From Ferroplasma sp037442045 (GTDB lineage: Archaea; Thermoplasmatota; Thermoplasmata; Thermoplasmatales; Thermoplasmataceae), in contig NZ_JBBIRC010000065.1 of the NCBI RefSeq assembly GCF_037442045.1, positions 1 to 5,344 on the forward strand: a stretch of DNA of 5,344 bases, read 5' to 3'. Of this stretch, positions 1 through 4,451 are shown piece by piece. Each line of letters starts with the position of its first letter. Within the stretch, counting starts at the first letter, position 1. The translations under genes and the position numbers were made by a program. The notes under the pieces are model-generated. The model was not told where the DNA came from. It made no database searches and saw only the letters and a program-made list of their open reading frames with translations.

Positions 1-127
1 AGACTAAAGATGTAAGTATATACAGTAACCCAATTTGCTTATGATTGGTCGAAAAAATCCAGCCTCTCACTGAATTATATATTTTATTATTTTTCTCATA
101 TATTTCATTGTTACTTTCAGCTTCCAT
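1..127 (-). CDS. Haem-copper terminal oxidase subunit I, 5' end only (partial)
   Basis: This is the start of a cytochrome c or quinol oxidase subunit I, the membrane subunit that holds the haem-copper centre where oxygen is reduced and protons are pumped. The minus strand reads 42 codons from ATG at 127 to the window edge. A hydrophilic Asn/Glu-rich leader (residues 1-20, beginning MEAESNNEIY) is followed by RGWIFSTNHKQIGLLY at residues 21-36. The W-[IL]-F-S-T-N-H-K-x-I-G-x-L-Y block is the hallmark just before transmembrane helix 1 of this family. An in-frame stop lies 66 bases upstream and the ATG is the only one available. A TATA box about 24 bases upstream fits a leaderless transcript. 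The haem ligands and the rest of the protein lie outside the window, so the oxidase type and any fusion to subunit III cannot be judged. The family call is firm; the substrate is unknown. Confidence 0.85.
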   Translation of the reverse strand, partial: MEAESNNEIYEKNNKIYNSVRGWIFSTNHKQIGLLYILTSLV

Positions 128-146
128 AGGGCTTTCATTTCTTTGT

Positions 147-156
147 AAAATATAAG
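147..156 (-). promoter_or_regulatory. TATA box for the oxidase subunit I gene
   Basis: The minus strand reads CTTATATTTT, centred about 24 bases before the ATG at 127. This is the archaeal TATA-box distance expected if transcription starts at or next to the start codon. No Shine-Dalgarno sequence is visible before the ATG, which agrees with a leaderless message. Confidence 0.55.
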
Positions 157-396
157 AGTAATTATAGAATATTTTCGTGCTTAATTGAAGCTATTATGGT
201 TTATATTGCAATAATTTATCATTTTCATTCATTTCTTGACCAATTTGTGTATAAAAACTATCAAATTATTCATAATTAAAATGCTTCAAAATGTAAGCAA
301 TTTGTATTATTTAATAGATTCTTTGTGCTTTTTAAATTTGTAGTTTTTTTTAAATGATTTATAAATATAAAGCCGGTAAACAATCTATAAAAATCT

Positions 397-406
397 CTAT
401 ATATTA
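397..406 (+). promoter_or_regulatory. TATA box for the DUF929-like gene
   Basis: CTATATATTA is centred about 25 bases before the ATG at 427, the spacing for a leaderless archaeal transcript. A second TATA-like stretch (TTTATAAATA, about 358-367) lies further up and would give a leader of some 35-40 bases. No ribosome binding site precedes the ATG, so the nearer box is preferred. Confidence 0.5.
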
Positions 407-426
407 TATTAAACTTATTTACCAAA

Positions 427-1194
427 ATGGAGCAGGAAGGTAAGTATAACAAAAAATTACTGGCATTTTTCATCGTTTTTTTTATTATTATAGTATTTCT
501 TGCTGTTTACGGAGCTGAACATTATGATGGACATGATGAATCGATTGAACTCGAACAGTATTGTAAAATATCGGATAGCGATTTAATTAAAAATAGCGCA
601 AATACATATATTTACTATGTTGCATGGAATGGGAGCCCTACTGGAAATGCCGGTTCCTGGGCAATTTATCAATTTCTGAGTGAAAATGGATGCAATATGA
701 CTAGAAAATTCAATACTTCACAATCAATGGGGAACTTTGAATATAATAATACTCCTGGCATTATTTTCAATCATTCAAATTATACTGTAAAATATAACGG
801 TAAAACTACAGTAGTAGTTCCAGTATACTTATATGGTGAAAATCTTACAAACAAAACAACTATTTCGGCAGGCCTTAAGACTCTAAAGAGCGACGCCCCA
901 GCATCCGTTTATCAGGAAATAAAGATTTATACAACAGAAGCAATAGTTGATGGATTGAGCATATCAAGCGACAATATCAGTGCATTTCACCACATAAATT
1001 CAGTAACACTGATTACAGGCCCATCCGGAGTGTATATATTGAATGGTTATTTAGTTAATCCGAGTAATTTTATTTATAATAATAACCCATTGCCTCCTGA
1101 AACAGTATTAAGTGACATAAAGAGCAAACAGTCCGATTTTGGGGTTGGTACTGCTGTAGAAGGTCTTGAATCGACAATTAAGGATGTTAATTAA
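427..1194 (+). CDS. Membrane-anchored extracellular DUF929-like glycoprotein
   Basis: This 255-residue protein is probably tethered outside the cell; its function is unknown. Residues 1-10 are polar with three lysines, residues 11-30 form one strong transmembrane helix or signal anchor, and the rest is a soluble extracellular domain. About nine N-x-S/T sequons (Asn 68, 90, 96, 107, 115, 118, 139, 142, 183) suggest dense N-glycosylation, typical of surface proteins of acidophilic archaea. The segment at residues 63-84 (YYVAWNGSPTGNAGSWAIY and following) resembles the thioredoxin-like core of the archaeal DUF929 family as I recall it, where Cys-Pro and a Ser/Arg-Trp-Ala-x-Tyr helix are usual. 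Here the cysteine position is Ser70. The only cysteines are C46 and C89, which could form a disulphide. The ATG at 427 is supported by the TATA box 25 bases before it. The gene is divergent from the oxidase gene, so a role in the respiratory envelope is possible but only inferred. DUF929 membership is from memory of the motif. Confidence 0.7.
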   Translation: MEQEGKYNKKLLAFFIVFFIIIVFLAVYGAEHYDGHDESIELEQYCKISDSDLIKNSANTYIYYVAWNGSPTGNAGSWAIYQFLSENGCNMTRKFNTSQSMGNFEYNNTPGIIFNHSNYTVKYNGKTTVVVPVYLYGENLTNKTTISAGLKTLKSDAPASVYQEIKIYTTEAIVDGLSISSDNISAFHHINSVTLITGPSGVYILNGYLVNPSNFIYNNNPLPPETVLSDIKSKQSDFGVGTAVEGLESTIKDVN

Positions 1195-1348
1195 TAAATA
1201 GAATGAAATTCCAGAGGAATATATGGATTCATTATGTGTGCAATTAGTTCTGTATATATTTCTGGTCTCCTATCTATCCTAAAAAATTAAAAGTTCCTGC
1301 TTTTAAACTTAAATTTCTACTCCACCAGATGTGATCCTGCTTTACACA

Positions 1349-1364
1349 ATGCTTTATAAAGCAT
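1349..1364. repeat. Perfect 16-base palindrome
   Basis: ATGCTTTATAAAGCAT is identical to its own reverse complement. It could be a DNA-level protein site or, with a small loop, an RNA hairpin. It lies 18 bases before a second perfect inverted repeat. Confidence 0.6.
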
Positions 1365-1382
1365 AGAGTCGGGGATGGGATC

Positions 1383-1408
1383 CTTATATTTCCTCGCCGA
1401 AATATAAG
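1383..1408. repeat. Perfect 10-bp stem with 6-base loop
   Basis: CTTATATTTC and GAAATATAAG are exact reverse complements separated by CTCGCC. The stem is perfect, so a foldable hairpin is likely on either strand. No T-run follows, which argues against a simple terminator. The position suits a subterminal transposon hairpin. Confidence 0.65.
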
Positions 1409-1703
1409 AGTTCTACTCAAACTACTAAGAAATTATAAATTATTGATTAAACTTGTCAATTACTATAACTCTGGCTTTAACAGGATAAGTGGATATATTG
1501 TTGAAGTCTATTTTTCATATCAGAAATATTTAAAGATAGAGGATCCATTTTTGAAAATACCAATACTGTCCAGGAATATTTAATTAAAATGAACTGTAAC
1601 AATAACATATAATAAATAATATACCAGCTTTGCAGTACATAATGTCTAATTGAAAATGCTCTGCGAAGATTAAATTTTTTACTTATAATTAATTTATTGG
1701 AAA

Positions 1704-1922
1704 TTAAGACTTTTCCCTGCTTCTTAATTTTATTATTATCATCGCTGTAATGAATGCCAGGGCAATTGCCAACATAAACAGATCGACAGCGTAACCATCC
1801 GCGTAAAATCCAGAAACTATTGAACTGCTTGAATCCGGGCTGATAGCTAGTATCAAACCAAAAATTGCCATATTTGGTATTGAAAATAATTTTCTTGCCT
1901 GATTTTTAAATTTTATTGTCAT
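1704..1922 (-). CDS. Small two-helix membrane protein
   Basis: This 72-residue protein has no recognised family. A basic N-terminus (MTIKFKNQARK) leads into a first hydrophobic segment (about 13-28) and a Ser/Gly/Asp-rich loop (29-43). A second, stronger helix (about 44-64) precedes a basic tail (KLRSREKS). The charge pattern puts both ends in the cytoplasm with the loop outside. The ATG at 1922 is supported by a TATA box centred about 26 bases upstream, and AAGGAT just before the start could act as a weak ribosome binding site. It lies 74 bases downstream of another small membrane protein gene on the same strand; the separate TATA boxes suggest separate messages. The length, promoter and clear topology favour a real gene, but no function can be assigned. 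Confidence 0.6.
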   Translation of the reverse strand: MTIKFKNQARKLFSIPNMAIFGLILAISPDSSSSIVSGFYADGYAVDLFMLAIALAFITAMIIIKLRSREKS

Positions 1923-1942
1923 ATATATCCTTAATTTTCTAT

Positions 1943-1952
1943 TATACTTAAA
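1943..1952 (-). promoter_or_regulatory. TATA box for the 72-residue membrane protein gene
   Basis: The minus strand reads TTTAAGTATA, centred about 26 bases before the ATG at 1922, which fits a leaderless or near-leaderless transcript. Confidence 0.45.
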
Positions 1953-1996
1953 AGTAATTATAAAATATATTTATTATTTATATATCTAATTATAAT

Positions 1997-2221
1997 TTAA
2001 TCGGAGTGGTTCTTAGTGCTTTCCGGTACCATGGTTATCTTTGTTGCAGCCAATGCAGTAAATCCCAGCCCTATAATAAACGCAGCTGTTCCTATTACTC
2101 CGGTATAAGCACTAAAAGGTATTAAAGAGTATATTGAAAGTATGAAAGTCCCAAATCCGCCTAGTAACAGTGCCAAACCGATAATTAGCAATTTAATTCC
2201 ATTAATTTTCACATATATCAC
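1997..2221 (-). CDS. Small two-helix membrane protein, GTG start
   Basis: This is a protein of about 74 residues with no recognised family. After a short basic start (VIYVKINGIK), residues 11-33 form a glycine-containing helix (LLIIGLALLLGGFGTFILSI), followed by a short turn and a second helix (about 41-60, TGVIGTAAFIIGLGF). The tail is polar (MVPESTKNHSD). Possible starts are TTG at 2224, GTG at 2221 and GTG at 2212. GTG 2221 is chosen because a good TATA box is centred 25 bases before it, giving a leaderless start. The same size and two-helix plan as the next gene downstream suggest a pair of small envelope proteins, but I see no real sequence similarity between them. Function unknown. Confidence 0.6.
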   Translation of the reverse strand: MIYVKINGIKLLIIGLALLLGGFGTFILSIYSLIPFSAYTGVIGTAAFIIGLGFTALAATKITMVPESTKNHSD

Positions 2222-2240
2222 CAAATAACTTATATATTTC

Positions 2241-2252
2241 TAGTATATAAAG
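2241..2252 (-). promoter_or_regulatory. TATA box for the 74-residue membrane protein gene
   Basis: The minus strand reads CTTTATATACTA, a close match to the archaeal TATA consensus. It is centred 25 bases before the GTG at 2221 and is the reason for choosing that start. Confidence 0.6.
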
Positions 2253-2392
2253 ATATACAATTATTTCCATGATGCAATAATTTAATTTTAATTCCTTATG
2301 GAGGGCCATTAAGTATCATTCAGGCAATTATAATTATAAAAAATAATCAAATTAACCTGAAATTATGCCGGAACAACAATAAATTCAAAAAG

Positions 2393-2402
2393 ATTTATAT
2401 AA
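2393..2402 (+). promoter_or_regulatory. Orphan TATA box pointing into the insertion sequence
   Basis: TTTATATAAA preceded by AAAAAGA is one of the best TATA-like sites in the window, about 23-24 bases before an ATG at 2421. The frame from that ATG stops after 15 codons, and the mobile element begins at about 2491. The promoter may once have served a gene removed or broken by the insertion, may drive a tiny peptide, or may produce RNA antisense to the transposase. Confidence 0.4.
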
Positions 2403-2490
2403 AAGCCCATGATATTATTTATGTATCGTAACTTTACATTTATTTTATTTTTGCATGTCCAGGAATAGCTTTTTCCAATGTTTTTGAAAA

Positions 2491-2520
2491 ACAGAGATAT
2501 AGGTACACTAATCCATTATT
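2491..2520 (+). repeat. Candidate left terminal inverted repeat
   Basis: The plus strand here reads CAGAGATATAGGTACAC from 2492. It matches, with a gap, the reverse complement of the other end of the element (TATAGTGGGTACAC). It lies just beyond the last recognisable transposase debris, which supports it as an end. The match is imperfect. Confidence 0.35.
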
Positions 2521-2530
2521 ATTTTCAGAT

Positions 2531-3966
2531 TTATAGCATTGCAGATTGTCTCTTCTTTTGGCTAATACTCACTCTATTGCTGATTTTATCTTTTTCCTGT
2601 TTATGGATAATTGATGTTTATGCCCTTCATATATTCAGGCTGATATCAGTGAAATGCTTCCATCGATTCCATGCATTTCATTGTATATTAATGAAAAAAA
2701 CATATGCACTTTTATTTTCTGAGGTATATGGTATGCAGGGAATGCAATGCCGATTGTATTTATAGTCCTGAAGCAGTGTTCTATTCCTTTTCCTGTAAAG
2801 ATCTATTATTTTTTCTGAATCCATATCATTTATGTTTGTGAATACAGCATTCTTATCAATAATGGATAATCTCTGTTCCAGCCTTTCCTGGTTTATTTCA
2901 AATCCTAAAATTATTGTTTCATTTAAATTTTCAGATTCTAAATATATTCTTGTTTCCTCCAATACATCATAATTGCCTGAATGCATGGTCTTCTTTGCTT
3001 TAATGATTGCGTTCCCTAATTTCTTCATGAATTTGTTCTTTCTCCTGATCTCCAGGGCTCTGGAATGGTATAGAATTATTTTATGGCCTTTCCAATAAAC
3101 ATTTTTTATAATATCAACATATGAATTTTCTTTTACTGGAATCATCATAATACTATAGTAATCAGAACTTTTAATTGAGCCAATGTATTTTCTATCCCTT
3201 ATTAGATCAATATTATTCTTTGAATTGTATCCCCTGTCAAAAATAAGTGTTAAATCCTTAGGAATATTTTCAATAATATTTGCAAATATCTTTGAATCAT
3301 ACAAATTCCCGGGTATGATTCAAAGTAAAGTGGTATGTAATCATAATTGGCAGCCATGTAATATGAAATAATATGAAATCTGGTTAAGGTAATAACGATG
3401 CTTCTTGTTATAGCCTTTATTGGCCATATAATTTCCACCATAAATGTGCAATATTTGAAGCATCGAAGAATATATTTTTAAAATCATAGCTCATTGATAT
3501 TATCTTATACTTTATTTTATCCTTAATATTTTTCATTTTTTCATCAGTAAACCGATCCATGGGATTCCAGGAGTCCTGTGAACTTATATTTAGAAATATT
3601 ATAGATGAATAATCCCTGTTCATCCACATGCCTATTTTATTCTTTGAATATGATTCAGATAATCTGCTCATGATGAATAGAAGCATATAATCTCCAGGCG
3701 ACATTCTATTGCCATTATATTTCATTATTTTATTTACAGTATTCTTGAAATATATTTTTTAATCTATAAGAAAGAAAATAATGTTAATCCTGCACTGTAG
3801 CTCTTAACCATTATATCTTTTAATCCATTTCCCCTGTCATCAATAATCCTTGAAAGATTGATTTCCAAACACTGATTTCCTTTACTATTGTTGGCACACC
3901 ATTGATTCTTTTCTTCCACATTCCATTAACAATATAATCAATAGTGCCGAAAATACAGAAGTTCAT
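2531..3966 (-). pseudogene. IS4-superfamily (IS1634-like) DDE transposase, multiply frameshifted
   Basis: Reading down the minus strand, one transposase can be rebuilt from pieces in changing frames. Piece 1 starts at ATG 3966 (MNFCIFGTIDYIVNGMWKKR). Piece 2 near 3853-3767 reads RIIDDRGNGLKDIMVKSYSA and ends at a stop. Piece 3 runs from near 3743 (MKYNGNRMSPGDY at 3725) to the first catalytic Asp in FFDAS (codon 3462-3464). Piece 4 from 3442 reads YGGNYMANKGYNKKHRYYL. Piece 5 near 3363 reads YYMAANYDYIPLYFESYPG. Piece 6 from 3304 carries IFDRGYN with the second Asp (3236-3238) and runs to YRKRN. Piece 7 from 2787 carries GIEHCFRTI with the third acidic residue (2779-2781) and stops at 2635-2637. 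More debris (EYMKGINI; NRKKIKSAIE) reaches about 2531. At least six frame changes make it inactive. The family normally cuts and pastes its own element. The length, some 475 codons, is close to full size. Confidence 0.85.
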
Positions 3967-3979
3967 ATTCAATAATATT

Positions 3980-4013
3980 GAATGTTAATTGTGTACCCAC
4001 TATAACAGTCTTC
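3980..4013 (-). repeat. Candidate right terminal inverted repeat
   Basis: The minus strand reads GACTGTTATAGTGGGTACAC ahead of the transposase start, and shares TATAG and GTACAC with the opposite end of the element. It sits where an upstream end is expected, some 40 bases before the transposase ATG. Confidence 0.35.
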
Positions 4014-4257
4014 GAAAATGCCAAAATCACTACGTTTCAAAAAGAGAAAAAACGAATCAATGGAAAGACACGTTATTATAGAATTTATTTCCTGTTTATT
4101 TATTCAAAGTTATGGATTTATTAATAATCAGTAATTTTAGATATAATGAAAATTGCATCAAAATTTAGACTGGATAACAAGCTGAATACATACAGTTAAT
4201 ATTATAGTTGAACATATTCAATAATAAGTATTTTATATATACTTGTAATAAATTGCT
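4014..4257. other. Intergenic flank right of the insertion sequence
   Basis: About 245 bases with no firm gene. A 38-codon plus frame starts exactly at the element border (ATG 4018, MPKSLRFKKRKNESMERH, stop at 4132-4134). It lacks a promoter outside the element and may be a remnant of what the element landed in, or chance. The rest is AT-rich, ending in the TATA box of the next gene. Confidence 0.4.
4231..4240 (+). promoter_or_regulatory. TATA box for the 51-residue peptide gene
   Basis: TTTTATATAT is centred about 22 bases before the ATG at 4258. This fits a leaderless start, slightly closer than the usual 25. No Shine-Dalgarno sequence is visible. Confidence 0.5.
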
Positions 4258-4413
4258 ATGGCAATAGATATATTTAGTGCATTGCTTACGTTACATGCAG
4301 CAGTTTATAATCCGAATACTGAAACTTTCTTCCTTGAAGTTATAATGGGAATGTGTGCTGCTATAGCAATAGGAGCAACGATTTTTGTAAAAGAATTCGT
4401 TTTAAGAAAATGA
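4258..4413 (+). CDS. Small one-helix membrane peptide
   Basis: This 51-residue protein is below usual gene-calling length, with no recognised family. An amphipathic N-terminus (MAIDIFSALLTLHAAVYNP) and a short polar stretch (NTETF) are followed by a hydrophobic helix at about residues 24-43 (FFLEVIMGMCAAIAIGATIF) and a basic end (VKEFVLRK). The basic tail suggests the C-terminus is cytoplasmic. The ATG is backed by a TATA box about 22 bases upstream. The gene runs towards the large membrane protein gene on the opposite strand, and only 31 bases separate the two stop codons. It could be an accessory subunit of a membrane complex, but that is a guess from size and topology. Confidence 0.55.
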   Translation: MAIDIFSALLTLHAAVYNPNTETFFLEVIMGMCAAIAIGATIFVKEFVLRK

Positions 4414-4437
4414 ACAATGAAATAATTTAATAATTTT

Positions 4438-4451
4438 TAAATAATTATTTA
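4438..4451. terminator. AT-rich palindrome between convergent genes
   Basis: TAAATAATTATTTA is a perfect 14-base palindrome that overlaps the stop codon of the minus-strand gene, and T-rich tracts lie beside it (TAATTTTTAA just upstream on plus). Archaeal termination relies mostly on T-tracts, so this spacer may end both convergent messages. In DNA this AT-rich the palindrome could be chance. Confidence 0.25.

Larger units (their letters stand above)
128..426. other. Gene-free divergent intergenic spacer
   Basis: About 300 bases of very AT-rich DNA lie between the divergent oxidase gene (minus) and the DUF929-like gene (plus). The only supported elements are the two TATA boxes near its ends. 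A minus-strand open frame at 276-473 crosses the start of the plus-strand gene and has no promoter or family character. No hairpin terminator, repeat or RNA gene was seen. A shared regulator binding here is possible, but no operator-like palindrome stands out. Confidence 0.5.
1315..1422 (+). mobile_element. Possible worn 3' end of an IS200/IS605 (tnpB/omega-RNA) element
   Basis: This stretch is richer in GC than its surroundings and holds two perfect inverted repeats. The second is followed by AGTTCTACTCAA, an arrangement like the right end of IS200/IS605 elements, where a subterminal hairpin precedes a TCAA-type cleavage site. In one plus frame, short pieces (STRCDPALHNAL, then a stop, then SIESGMGSLYFLAEI ending at 1407) vaguely recall the poorly conserved tail of TnpB that overlaps the omega RNA. 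No RuvC or zinc-finger part of TnpB and no TnpA is present, so at best this is a solo remnant. TTCTACTC occurs at both 1315-1322 and 1411-1418. A stand-alone structured RNA is an alternative. Confidence 0.3.
1195..1703. other. Gene-poor region with hairpins and gene debris
   Basis: No intact gene is visible in these 500 bases. The plus strand has a frame of 82 codons (1335-1583, stop included) with no plausible start or promoter. The minus strand has a short open tail ending at 1191 (reading PEIYTELIAHIMNPYIPLEF) that abuts the end of the DUF929-like gene and also lacks a start. Both look like remnants or chance. The structured part is 1315-1420, described separately. Bases 1584-1703 are AT-rich with nothing recognisable. 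Confidence 0.5.
2225..2490. other. Intergenic flank left of the insertion sequence
   Basis: About 265 bases without a supported gene. It holds the promoter of the minus-strand small membrane protein and a strong plus-strand TATA box at 2393-2402. Downstream of the latter, an ATG at 2421 opens only 15 codons (MYRNFTFILFLHVQE) before a stop. No other repeat or RNA was seen. Confidence 0.45.
2491..4013 (-). mobile_element. Decayed IS4-superfamily (IS1634-like) insertion sequence
   Basis: A complete but ruined insertion sequence of about 1.5 kb carrying a transposase pseudogene on the minus strand. The ends are placed from degenerate terminal repeats. Reading inward on the right gives GACTGTTATAGTGGGTACAC, and on the left CAGAGATATAGGTACAC, sharing TATAG and GTACAC. 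GAAAA lies just outside both proposed ends (2486-2490 and 4014-4018) and could be the remains of a target duplication, although five A-rich bases may match by chance. The transposase nearly fills the element, as usual for this group. The IS1634-like assignment rests on the D-x-S, G-Y-N-K-K-H-R, D-R-G-Y-N and Y-R-K-R...E motifs, not on a search. Confidence 0.7.

Noticed and set aside
276..473. 65-codon minus-strand open frame
   Set aside because: It overlaps the promoter and start of the DUF929-like gene, has no TATA box or family character, and reads as low-complexity AT-rich sequence.
1383..1408. Intrinsic terminator of the DUF929-like gene
   Set aside because: It lies almost 190 bases past the stop codon and no T-run follows the stem.
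2478..2765. 95-codon plus-strand open frame with hydrophobic stretches
   Set aside because: It is antisense to the recognisable C-terminal part of the transposase and spans the proposed left end of the element.
2678..3304. 208-codon minus-strand frame taken as an intact transposase
   Set aside because: Its apparent start is a TTG inside the protein, the first catalytic residue is upstream in another frame, and its last 30 or so residues are out of frame; the true continuation (GIEHCFRTI) is in a neighbouring frame.
3183..3371. 62-codon plus-strand open frame
   Set aside because: It is antisense to the transposase segment carrying the DRG motif.
3250..3441. 63-codon minus-strand open frame taken as a separate gene
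   Set aside because: Only its middle (YYMAANYDYIPLYFESYPG) is true transposase sequence; the two ends are out of frame. It is one piece of the pseudogene.
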